Below, piece by piece: positions 1-9,806 of a stretch of DNA of 64,000 bases. Below the pieces are notes generated by a model, which saw only the letters and a list, made by a program, of their open reading frames with translations, ran no database searches and had not been told where the DNA came from. The first letter of the stretch is position 1; each line of letters opens with the position of its first letter. The position numbers and the translations under genes are program-made. Source of the DNA: Xiphydria camelus (lineage: Eukaryota > Arthropoda > Insecta > Hymenoptera > Xiphydriidae); contig OY783200.1 of NCBI GenBank assembly GCA_963678675.1, forward strand, positions 12,960,890 to 13,024,889, in the 5' to 3' direction.

Positions 1-290
1 GGTATTATGTGAGCATATAGACTGACGAACGTTGATGGGTAGTAAAATAATAGCTATTCACGTTTTTATCTTGGCGAGTAAGTCTGAAATGATGATTTAT
101 GGCAGTGCAATTCTTTGTGAAAAACATAGAGTTCCCCGACTCTTTAGTAAATATTCCAATACTTCTGTTCATATTAGCAGTTTTGTATAATCAACAAAGC
201 TGTGAATATTCCTAATACAAGAACACAAAGTGGAACCAAACCCTGTGCTTACAGATTATGGGACTGGCTAGAAAGAGGTTTATACGCTAA

Positions 291-448
291 GGGCGGGTTG
301 TAACGACTTGGTTTAAACTCAGTTCTAACTTGAACCACGTTTGAACTGAGTTCGCATCAAAATGTATGACATTATGCGTGACACAAAATATACCAAGAAC
401 GGCGGTTCAAGCTGAACCGGCTCTGAACCAAGTCGTTACAACCCGCCC
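291..448. mobile_element. PIF/Harbinger-type MITE (TAA target duplication)
   Basis: A 158-bp non-coding element with terminal inverted repeats of about 23 bp. The left end reads GGGCGGGTTGTAACGACTTG and the right end is its reverse complement. TAA flanks both sides (288-290 and 449-451), the 3-bp duplication usual for PIF/Harbinger. The middle is A/T-rich and has no ORF. A diverged relative lies at 51740-51860. Confidence 0.85.
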
Positions 449-1641
449 TAAGTAACGTTGGTGTTAGACCCTAATTCTAGTCGACGGGACACACGTCTAT
501 TATTGTAATGGGGATATCTGAAGCAGCAGTACAAACTGCATCATGAAATATTTCGATCATAAAATGTTGAGAAATTTACTCCACTTTACTTATAATTTTT
601 AGTAAAAATTTAAAGTTCCCCAACATTTCCTCAACTGATCAAGTTTTTTGATATTTCCTGGTTTCCCAAGTCTGTAATATGATTATGATCAACACAGCCT
701 GTTCGTGAAAAAAGATTACATGTTAGATCGCCTTGTTCTTCTATTACTTGAGACTGAACAGTGCCTTATTTCTCAACGCAGTAAGGATAGCGTGAAAGCT
801 AAAGTCCTTCCATTAATTATACCGACTACAACTGTCATAATAATAAGTAAATGTAATAATAAATTTAATTAAAAACCTTTCATTTGGTTGATAATAAATT
901 ACACTTTAAGGATCCTTTCTACATTACGACACACCTAGGAGGCGGCGTGTAACAATATGCGGTAAGAGCCACACGGAGTCCATTATAAAGTGAGTTATCT
1001 CAAAAATTTGTACAATATATCATGCAAGAAACCTCATATTTTTGGTTTTCGATAAATTTAATCTCAATTCTAGAATATTGATTTACAAGCTTATCTGACA
1101 ATGAAGTTCTTAAAGTATTTCAAATTTTTTGAAGATATAACAAGAGTTGAAAGCTATCGTTATTCATTCGAGACATTAGCATTCCAGTTAGCTACATATC
1201 GGCAATATTTCCTTTCAGCACGGTTATATCGTCTGTGGTAATTTTTTATCCCTACAAAGATCTGTGGATCGCAAATACACTTTAACCGCATATCTGTTGA
1301 GGAATTTTACACAAAGAATCTTTGTTGCGTACAGCGACTTGTCAAAAGCCAGATACGCTGAACCATATTTCATAATGGTTAAATACGAAAGTAATACCAA
1401 TTCATTAATTCGATCGCTTACGCGGATAAGTCGCCTTTTTAGAGTGGCTTCCCAAGCGCAGAATCCTTTTCGTCAAAAACTTTGCCCTCTTCGCTCTGCG
1501 TTGTTTCGGAACGGATGGCATCTTCCATCTAATCAGCAACCCACTTACTAAAAAGATTAATCTATCGAATCTCGCTACGAAAATAGGTACAAAGCAGCGC
1601 TATCAAAACTGGTTCTTGGCGAAACTGGGATGTAGGTAGTC
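449..1641. other. unassigned AT-rich DNA
   Basis: No gene or repeat is recognised here. The one ORF (1264-1551, 95 codons) shows no recognisable domain, codon pattern or splice signals. Bases 1-287 are equally featureless. Confidence 0.5.
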
Positions 1642-1642
1642 C

Positions 1643-1708
1643 TACCCGGTCTTTACGTAAGTTGTGATCATATAGGACGATATGGCACGTAGCGCTTTGT
1701 ACCTACCG
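1643..1708. repeat. end fragment of the ATACCGGGT hairpin family
   Basis: A short stretch containing CCGGTCTTTACGT, then ATAGGACGATATGG, then GTAGCG. It resembles the outer end of the large palindromic elements at 17083-24598 and 24623-27778. No matching second end was found nearby, so it is a remnant. Confidence 0.55.
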
Positions 1709-1714
1709 TACCTA

Positions 1715-1913
1715 CCATATGTCCGCGATGTCCGCGATCAAAGAGCCCATAGCAAAATTGCGAGTTTTGCATGAGCACCTCTGTGGGTCTCCTCGTCCAA
1801 TAGAATCACCGGAGAAGCGTGAATGCGCATGCGTAGTCATCCGCGAGTGCAGTTCGACTTCGATTTCGAGATGCGAGAATCGAAATCGAAATCGAACTGC
1901 ACTCGCGGATGAC
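1715..1913. mobile_element. TA-MITE (CCGTATGTCC family), copy A, truncated
   Basis: Left part of a palindromic MITE family found about six times in the window. Members end in CC(G/A)TATGTCCGCGATC and have TA duplications. TA precedes this copy at 1713-1714. Its arms pair through the centre with a local inverted repeat of CGAAATCGAA-type sequence. Copy B is inserted at its TA (1914-1915), and the expected right end is missing. Confidence 0.7.
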
Positions 1914-1915
1914 TA

Positions 1916-1982
1916 CCATATGTCCGCGATCAAAGAGCCCATAGCAAAATTGCGAGTTTTGCATGAGTACCTCTGTGGGTCT
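1916..1982. mobile_element. TA-MITE copy B, left part
   Basis: Left 67 bp of a second member of the CCGTATGTCC family, inserted at a TA inside copy A. It breaks off after GTGGGTCT. The family consensus continues CCTCGTCCAATAG, and that continuation is found at 15146. The 13.2-kb element 1983-15142 therefore interrupts this MITE. Confidence 0.75.
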
Positions 1983-2540
1983 TAGTCCAGTAAAGATATC
2001 ATTTTTCAAAAAAATAATTGCGGGCAGGCTAATTTTTTGAGGGTCGGTGGAGGGGTGCCTCCCGAGTCTCCAGCCAAAAAATCACACTCCGCAACCCCTG
2101 CAAAGGGGTGCAATAGGGGTGGTTTCTTATTTATTTATTTTTTTGACATTTTTTTTCCAACTTGTAGAGAATAATATTCTCTACAATTTTGCCTAATAAA
2201 ATTTTTTTTAACTTATTTTGAACAGTCCAGCGCCCATTATACGGGAAAACATTCACCATAAGGTAGGTGCGGGTAATTAGGCCTAGCTAAGGGAGATTTG
2301 AAATAAAATAAAAACTATGTATCCGAATCAACAAATTTTAATGGTAATTAAACCTATAGATCAATTACTATAAAATGTAAACAAGAAAGTGCAACTTCTG
2401 CCGTAAACAAAAACAAAACTAAACATTTTCAAAAACCCTGTCAGTAGGCCTTATTATACTATACCGCATGTCCTATGGCCAACCGCGCAGGTGAGCTGCG
2501 ACCTGAATTCTTGACTTCGGCAGTATTTATGGTACAGTTA

Positions 2541-3202
2541 GAGTGGGCTTCAGACGAGTACACTGCATAAGAACGAAAAGTGTCGACTGCTCTTCTAATA
2601 GCTGTTAATTCGGGAGATCGAAGCGTTTCATGTAACCTCAAAATCGTAAAGTTTTGAAAATTAGTAGTGAATAATTTGTAGAAGTGATGAGAAATAATCA
2701 TAAATAATCTTCCGCGAATTGACACCTTAGGTATCGCTCACGCGACTTCGTAAAACTACTTCCTAGACACGCGAGGTGCTAGCGCGGAAATAATTTCTGA
2801 AACAAATAGGCATGAGGCGTGTAATTAGGTTGGACGTCGAAAAAAACCCGAATGATTGTTAACTCTCACTTCTGAACATTATTTACCATTTATTCAAAGA
2901 TTCACGATTTCGAGCTTAGACTTCGATCTCCCGAATTGATAGCCATCGGGAGATCAGACGTTTCATACTTTTCGTAAGAACGCAGCGTAAGAACGAAAAG
3001 CGTCGTCTGATTTCCCGATGGCTGTCAATTCGGAAGATTATTTATGATTATTTCTCATCACTTCTACAAATTATTCACTACTAATTCAAAACTTTACGAT
3101 TTTGAGGTTACACGAAACGCTTCGATCTCCCGAATTGACAGCTATTAGAAGAGCAGTCGACACTTTTCGTTCTTATGCAGCGCACTCGTCTGAAGCCCAC
3201 TC
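2541..3202. mobile_element. 662-bp palindromic MITE (GAGTGGGCTTCAG ends)
   Basis: The ends read GAGTGGGCTTCAGACGAG and its complement, with TA on both sides (2539-2540 and 3203-3204). The arms repeat the same segments, including AGAAGTGATGAGAAATAA, in opposite orientation. The other arm of the host element (14210-14225) has the empty site, a single TA in ACAGTTAGGG. That confirms both boundaries and the 2-bp duplication. Confidence 0.85.
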
Positions 3203-3416
3203 TAAGGGACGGTTTTACCAACACGGTATAAACGCCGTATAGCGCTATACTGAGAATAACCTGTACGCAAGCGTTTTACCACGATGGTATAAGTCTGGAA
3301 TAGGATAAACTTTGGAATAAATGCAGGGATAGCTTATCCGGCAGTTTCAGCGCTGGATAAGCTAGCTATCCTCGGGATGACCTAACTTTTTGTTTGGGTC
3401 TTTATTATTCCGTGAC

Positions 3417-3803
3417 AGAATCATAATAATTGTTGTTAGTTGTGAAATAGTGTTGATTGATGTGCCAGTTGTCAAATCATCTGATGATGAAATTGACGTC
3501 TTACAAAGAATGAGAAATCCTAGGAAAATACGTGCCCGGGAAGTAAATAAAGGATACCTATACCTACTAATTTATAACCAATATCTAATGCAAAACTATT
3601 CCAGAGTTGACTATTTCGAAGAATACAATGGTTGTAGAATTCTTCACTTGATTTCGTTTGGAAAAACAAACCTGTCAGAGATTATTGGGACAAATACGAC
3701 ATCGCATTGCTTCGAGGTCGCCAAGAAATGCAGCAATTCAGCCAGCAACAAAATTATTGCCGACTTTAAGATTTCTTGCTTCGGGATCAATGCTAATTAC
3801 TGT
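3417..3803 (+). pseudogene. HARBI1-like PIF/Harbinger transposase, N-terminal fragment
   Basis: A degraded 5' part of a Harbinger DDE transposase gene. The first segment (about 3440-3540) encodes SSDDEIDVLQRMRNPRKIRA, the acidic then basic start typical of HARBI1-like proteins. The second follows an acceptor-like TTCCAG at 3602. It encodes DYFEEYN, then after a frameshift and an in-frame TGA the line FRLEKQTCQRLLGQIRHRI. It ends ATKLLPTLRFLASGSMLITV before a GTAGGT donor, matching the helix-rich region before the catalytic core. The core itself is absent. A piece of the same first exon recurs inverted at 13745-13865. It cannot encode a functional enzyme. Confidence 0.7.
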
Positions 3804-3843
3804 AGGTAATCGTTTTTATCATAATGTTAAAACTTTTAATTAG

Positions 3844-4296
3844 TCATTATTATATGCCGCCACCTCTGCAACCTCCAACGACTCCTAACATCGCGAGGAG
3901 AGCTAGTTTACAGGGCTACAAGTTCATCGATCGGCATAAACCGCCACTGATCTCCCAGAAATCAATGGGCGACATACTGAAAAACATCAACAAAGTCAAA
4001 ATGAAACTCGTCACAAGGTACGATTAAACAATTTTATCGCGATAAACTTTTTATTCGCCAGGAACAAAGAGGAGTTTCGCATTGTCAGAATGTCGTGGCT
4101 GCGAAAGATTGATTTTGTTCACAGTGGGCTTTTAAACGTGTTTTTCAGATCGCCGGGTGGGAGACCTTTGCGAGCCAAACGAGAAAATAGCTCTTGCAAC
4201 GACCTTCAAGAGATCTTACGGAAACGATATATCGCAATGCAATCGCCGGACAGTAGAAATTCCACCGCGACGTTGACGTTCGATAATTCGTTCTAG
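3844..4296 (+). CDS. mitochondrial fission regulator (MTFR)-like, two 3'-terminal exons
   Basis: Exon 1 (about 3844-4017) encodes MPPPLQPPTTPNIARRAS and later SMGDILKNINKVKMKLVT. The donor AAG|GTACG at 4017 joins the acceptor TTTTTCAG at 4148 in matching phase. Exon 2 continues RSPGGRPLRAKR and ends with TAG at 4294-4296. A proline stretch, then D-LK-x-N-x-VK-x6-RSPGGxP, is the signature I recall for vertebrate MTFR1/MTFR2, mitochondrial outer-membrane proteins that promote fission. Upstream exons are not in the window. The preceding DNA is Harbinger remnant, and the acceptor at 3843 is weak, so this may be a captured 3' gene fragment. The frame is intact, which argues for recent origin or constraint. 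Confidence 0.65.
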
Positions 4297-4849
4297 ATTA
4301 AGAACTCGATGATACTCAAGTTCTCTGGGTCGCAGCAATCGCGTCGGACGGTGCTCCGAGGAACGGCTATTGTAGCCTATTCCTTTCCACGCGTGAGATT
4401 GAATCATGATTATAATTTTATCTGAGTCAGAGCTTTGGAGAATCAAAATTAATAGCCCAGATAGCACAAATGTCAAAATTGCGTCTAGAAGACGTCTTTT
4501 TGAAGACCTCTTCAAGCAGACGTCTTAAAGACGTTTTCAAGTAGTCGTGTTACTGACGTCTTGAAAGAGTCGTCTAAGAGATGTCTTTTTAAAGACGTCT
4601 TCATGTAATCGTCTTAAGGATGTCTTTGCGAAGACGAAGTGTAAATTCGATCGGGAGAAGAAAAGACGAGCAAAGGAAGGCCGCCATTTCGTCGCACATA
4701 TGTCCATGCATCATTCGTACGATCCAGATTTTATCCGTAATTTGCGTAAATAATGGTAAGTAATAATAATCCAGTAACTGCATAACTTTCACAACCAATT
4801 GTAGTTATATAATTTGTATACTACAGATTGATAATAACGTACAAATGCA

Positions 4850-5000
4850 ACATATCATATATTACATTTGTAGGTTAAAATATACACTTTTTGCTTGTCT
4901 TTTTTGCGTGCTACACTTTTCTGAAATTTATCAGTACAATCTTCTAATCTAATCCGAACTTACGCTTTAGGAAAGTGTAGCGAATATACATAAACGTACA
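4850..5000. repeat. CTACACTTTTCTG inverted pair
   Basis: CTACACTTTTCTG near 4912 and its relative AGGAAAGTGTAG near 4970 form a loose hairpin. They resemble the arms of the MITE at 5578-6258. Probably a decayed member of that family. Confidence 0.4.
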
Positions 5001-5577
5001 AATAAACTAATACCCGTTAGGTATAACTGCCTTATATAAGCATTATTTATAACGGCTATGTTTATTGTGTTTTCTGGAAAATTATAGCTTATCTACTAAA
5101 TACCCAGACAGCACTTGATTCTTAAAGATAGCTAAAAGATATCGTTTTCAAGTCGTCTTTTCGGTAAAGCGAAAAGACATCTAATAGAGGTCTTTTAAAA
5201 GACATTACTAATATTAGTAGACTAAAAGATATCTATTTAAAGATGTCTTATGGACTTGAACGAAAAGTCATCTAAAAGACGTCTTTCACAAGGAAAGTAT
5301 AGAGAGCGCCACTATCTGGAATATTTTTCTATGGTCACGCGTGTTGTGCGCTTGTGCATTATTAGGAAGAGTACAAAACACCTCGAGGGAAACTCCGAAG
5401 TGAAAGAAATGTAAGTTTAACAATTACAATTAATTATATATGTTCTTGTAGCTTTAGATCGCAATTTTAAGCTTTTCAACGCAGTCTTGCGAACTTCATT
5501 TTTCGTGTATACATTTATTACTATGGTGCTGTTCATCGAGTATGTACATAACCTTACTTATCGGATGAATAATAATA

Positions 5578-6258
5578 GGTTTGTTCCCGTTGCCTACACT
5601 CGCTGTACTTTCCAGAAAAGTGTAGGTTCTTAATGATCAGCAGAGATGTCAAAAACGTGTATAGAACGATACTTGTTACTAATTACAAATGTAATTAAAT
5701 ATCTCAATGTATCTTGTTACTTCGTTATACAAGTAGCGAGGTAACAGTAGATATTTGATTCAATTGTATCGAAGAACGAAGATGTTTAGTTACTCGTTAC
5801 ATTTGTATCGAGTAACAATATGAAATTTCGTTATTTATTTCTATTCGTAGCGTGTAATGAACTAAAATTTCATTACTCGATACAAATATAACGAGTAACG
5901 CAATGAAATCGATACTCGATACAAATGTAACAAGTATCGTAATTAAATTGGTTACTCGCGATACAAATGTAACGAGTAACGCAATTAAATTTCTTATTCG
6001 ATACAAGTGTAACAAATAACTGAACTTCTTCGTTCCACGTTATAAATGGAACAAGTAGCAAGTGATACCTCGATAATTATGTAGCAATGTAACGTAAGGA
6101 ATTACGTTTTCCAATACAGCCTATAGCGTGTAACTTTTGTGTAACTCGATACAAAAGTAACCAGTTACTGACATCTCTGTTGGTCAGTATTATTATAAGC
6201 CAATGAAAATCTACACTTTTCTGGAAAGTGCAGCGAGTGTAGGCAACGGAAACAAACC
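5578..6258. mobile_element. palindromic MITE (GGTTTGTTCC ends), split by a hAT-like MITE
   Basis: The arms read GGTTTGTTCCCGTTGCCTAC and its near complement, with TA on both sides (5576-5577 and 6259-6260). The arms are only about 60-80 bp. The middle is replaced by the insertion 5641-6179. Confidence 0.7.
5641..6179. mobile_element. hAT-like MITE with reiterated TTACTCG motifs
   Basis: The ends are CAGAGATGTCA and TGACATCTCTG, the CAG(N)G-type terminus of hAT elements. The 8-bp flanks ATGATCAG (5633-5640) and TTGGTCAG (6180-6187) agree at 6 of 8 positions, fitting an aged hAT duplication. The interior is a run of degenerate units built on TTACTCGATACAAATGTAAC. There is no transposase. Confidence 0.7.
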
Positions 6259-6413
6259 TAATATTTTATTTGTATTGCAGTAGCACTGTGTGTTTTGTGT
6301 TTTTCCACTTCTCCACACGGATATATTACCAGGTAGAGAGACGCTTATAATAGCCCTCTCGTTGATTATATAATTATCATTATTTTCATTTTATACATAT
6401 TATTATTTTCCAG

Positions 6414-8986
6414 ATGTTTAATGTTGTTGTGGGTGAAAATTAGTGCTTTGTTGTACCACAATCATGGGTTAATTCCAATAAAAAATTATGTTCATGGCCA
6501 TCTCAAGGGGTAAACATTTCCAAAGTAATTAAAAAACAACAATGTCCGCAATGCACTTGGGGAAACCTCAATATCAAATATATTTTAGGACCGTATGGTA
6601 AGGATACATATTTAAAGATATTAGACAATTAATAACTATATTTACACGTATTGATTTACATTTTCGCTAACACTCATGCATCGCCAACGGAACACATTCT
6701 CGGAAACACCCGATATTATTGATTACAAGATTTCATTATGACTATTTATCAAATATTATTTTAGTAATACTATTACTATCTCGATTTCAAATGTCTAGGA
6801 TCATATGAAGCTGCAAAAAATGTAGAAAAGGAAGCAGAATTCTTATCATCTGATGATGCCCAAGTCAACGAGCTTCAAAATCAAAAGGAAAATACTCTAC
6901 CTGCAAAAAGGAGAAGAAAACAAAAAATAATTTCATCAGATGATAGTTATGATGAAAATAACAAAACTGAGCCTGGTAATTTTGTTTAATATAATTCGAC
7001 AAAGATCAATATCAACTTTTGAAAATATTTTCTTTACTACCTGCATCAAACGTTCGTGTTTTCACACATACCTCTAATCTGATTAATAAAAATTTTTGTG
7101 GGGAAATTGTATTTCTGTAAATTGTACGTTGGCAGGAAAAAAGAAGAGAAAAAAAATCCCAGACCCTCCAAGCTATTACGATAAAAGTGATAATAATAAA
7201 GCGGAGAATAATGCAATTTTTAAATCCAAGATGCAACTGAATGCACAGTCATCTATGACGCCTCCGTCCTCAAGACAAATTGAACAAATGCTAAATGAGA
7301 GCAGAACAAATTTAGAAGGTTTTCAAATTTCCCGTAGTAGTCAGTTTTAACTTTATATGAATATCTTTTCTCCTACCATGTATCTATTTTTTTTTAGAAA
7401 ACCAAGATAATGAGCGTTCATCAATAGATGATTTTGAATCTCGATTGGATTATGGTGATTTTTTCTCTGACTCACCAATTATTCATGGTGAATACAATTC
7501 CATCTTGATGAAATCAACTCAAGTATATTAATAATAACGATTTATGTATTTTCTTATAACAGATACTTCTCAAGAGAGACAGCCAAAATTTCCAAGCAGT
7601 AAGAAACCAAAATCATCAGTGACATGTACAGAAGAAACTTGTCCGCTTTCTGACATAAATCGTAATATAAAATGTTACAAATTATTCTATCTTGATGAAA
7701 TCAACTCGAGTATATTAATAATAACGACTTATGTATTTTCTTATAACAGATACTTCTCAAGAGAGTCAGCAAAAATTTCCAAGCAGTAAGAAACCAAAAT
7801 CATCAGTGACATGTACAGAAGAAACTTGTCCGCTTTCTGACATAAATCGTAATATAAAATGTTACAAATTATTCCATCTTGATGAAATCAACTCGAGTAT
7901 ATTAATAATAACGATTTATGTATTTTCTTATAACAGATACTTCTCAAGAGAATCAGCCAAAATTTCCAAGTAGTAAGAAACCAAAATCATCAGTGACATG
8001 TACAGAAGAAACTCGTCCGCTTTCTGACATAAATCGTAATATAAAATGTTACAAATTATCCGATTTTTCATTGATAAACAATTGTGATTCTGTTTTTTCC
8101 TGCAGTTAGTAATAATCCTATACATTTACTGGACGCTAATGAAAATTGGAAACCACGGGGATCTTCCGGAAATAACGTAACGTTAAATATTCAAAACTCC
8201 AGTATTGGTGACGAAACACAAAAGCGTTCGAAAGAACATAGCGGAGCATTAAATATCGGTAAGTCTAGTATTTTTATCTCTAAGTCAAATTTCCAAAGTT
8301 TATTTTTTCATAATTCGGTATTCCATTTTTATTCTAGATAATCCTTTGCTCGAAAGATATTTAATATCTATGAATCGTAAATTGGATATTATTTTGGGCA
8401 TACTTAACAATGATGAACGTAGAGCAAGGATCGAAGACTCAGTTGATCAGTTACCAATATTTCCGTTAAAATCCATTCAAGATTTCAAAACATTTTCAAA
8501 CGAATTAAAAGATGATCGAGAACTACGAAAACAGTTTGTAAGTTCCAATATATTTTGATTTCTTTTTATTTTATGTGTGGTTCAGACTTATTATACATAT
8601 TTTATAACTTCACAGAAAAATAAAATTCTTCGAATTAGTGGGAAATCAAGCGACAATCATCTAACTAATGTTCTTGTCGTAATGCTAACAAATGAACTGG
8701 GGAGAAATTTGACATGGGACGGGCAACGACAAACGGAGGGTATCAAAGACACGACGTTTGCTAATATTATTATCGGTATATAGAAATATATAAGATAAAA
8801 TGAAGTTTAAACATTATCTGCTGCACAATTTTTCAATTTGTAACTATATTTTTCCAATTTATAGGAACTATTCTAAATGCATATGACACTTCGACGAGCA
8901 CTAGCTTATCCCAAACTTTTAGCGAATGGCTTCGTCGTGCCGGAGATAGATACCGTTATCATTTAAAATTGGGCCGAGAAACTTAA
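6414..8986 (+). pseudogene. DUF4806-domain transposon accessory gene (copy 1), one nonsense codon
   Basis: A multi-exon gene inside CCCAG transposon 2. The start ATG follows an acceptor CAG directly (6411-6413). Exons I can place are 6414-6597, 6799-6975, 7136 to about 7310, about 7400-7490, three copies of one exon in 7502-8057, about 8107-8260, about 8339-8536, 8616-8775 and 8864-8986. The C-terminal half has the DUF4806 pattern: LPIFPLKSIQDFKTFSNEL, then DNHLTNVLVVMLTNELGRNL, then FSEWLRRAGDRYRYHL. Exon 1 keeps CFVVPQSWV and CSWPSQGV but has an in-frame TAG at 6441-6443, codon 10. The middle is basic and serine-rich (KRRRKQK, KKKRKKIPDPP). The likely role is binding the element's subterminal repeats; this is inference. 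Confidence 0.7.
7502..8057 (+). repeat. 187-bp tandem triplication containing an exon
   Basis: Three head-to-tail copies start near 7502, 7689 and 7876 with a spacing of 187 bp and only a few differences. Each contains an acceptor TTATAACAG, an open exon coding FPSSKKPKSSVTCTEET, and a GTAATA donor-like site. The gene thus gained two extra copies of one small exon. The near identity implies a recent event. Confidence 0.85.
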
Positions 8987-9101
8987 CAATTAAGATGTTG
9001 TATGGTAGGAATGGAATTGTAATATAAAGGAATTATATTACAATTTTTTAAATAAATGTAAACTGTCTCTTGAAAATTGAATTTTTAATATTTTATTTCA
9101 A

Positions 9102-9248
9102 CCCAAGTAGCACAGAATGAGAAATTCCAAAAATGTATGTAATAATATCACAAAATGTATACCTGTTATCCCTTCGAAAGACAACTTATTTTTCGGTACT
9201 CTTATTGTTAGACAACTTCTTGGAATTTCTCATTTTGTGCTATTTGGG
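9102..9248. mobile_element. 147-bp CCCAG-family MITE
   Basis: The ends read CCCAAGTAGCACAGAATGAG and, on the other strand, CCCAAATAGCACAAAATGAG. AA flanks both sides (9100-9101 and 9249-9250). It is too short to code and is nested in transposon 2. It shows that the family accepts varied dinucleotide targets. Confidence 0.8.
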
Positions 9249-9806
9249 AACCCTCATAAACTATAACCTTCAATTTATTAAAAAAAACAATAAAGAAGTT
9301 TCAAAAAAGTCGACGAAAAGATGTCTTAACGATACTGTTACCATACGACTAAAAGATGTCTAAATTTTGTCATCTTTTAGTCATATCTATTAGACGACAA
9401 AAAGTGGGACGTAAGACGTCTTTCAGTCATCTTTTCGTCGACTATATGCTATCATTGAAAGATGACTTTAAGTAAAATCAGCCATCTTTTAGGCATCTTT
9501 TGGATGACTTTGTGCTGTCTGGGTATTTAGTCAGTGGAAAGGAACTCGACCGGAAAAGACTCTTGCGGAGTTTTCTCATCTATATTGGCACTCGACTTGA
9601 AGAAACTGGTGCGGAGTCGTCTCATATATATTGGCGACATACATTGAAGACAGATATTTTAAAGGTATAATGTTAGCAATTCTAATGAAGCATTAGTGAT
9701 AGTATTATAAATAAATAGAATTAATAATTCACAGAGAGCAATGCCAAAAAGAAAAAATTATTTAGAACTGTCACAATTTCGGTTTACCCCTTCTCTTTTG
9801 TTACAG

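Larger units (their letters stand above)
5103..9523. mobile_element. CCCAG-family DNA transposon 2, nested in transposon 1
   Basis: The ends read CCCAGACAGCACTTGATTC and, on the other strand, CCCAGACAGCACAAAGTCA. TA lies on both sides (5101-5102 and 9524-9525), in a palindromic target CTAAATATTTAG. The terminal 200-300 bp on each side have many AAAGAT/ATCTTT and GTCGTCTT-like motifs, a subterminal repeat set distinct from element 1. It holds the DUF4806 gene 6414-8986, which has a nonsense mutation, and no transposase. Confidence 0.75.

Noticed and set aside
1980..1986. TA instead of TCT as the duplication of the 13.2-kb element
   Set aside because: TA flanks can be read on both sides, but the interrupted MITE has no TA at that place in other copies, while TCT occurs once. 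TCT fits better.
7502..8057. CRISPR-like array from regularly spaced repeats
   Set aside because: The unit is 187 bp, identical throughout with no variable spacers, and contains an exon. The locus is eukaryotic.
9741..9806. Upstream ATG for DUF4806 copy 2
   Set aside because: The extra residues (MPKRKNYLELSQFRF) have no counterpart in the other DUF4806 copies, and an acceptor TTACAG lies directly before the ATG at 9807, as in copy 1.
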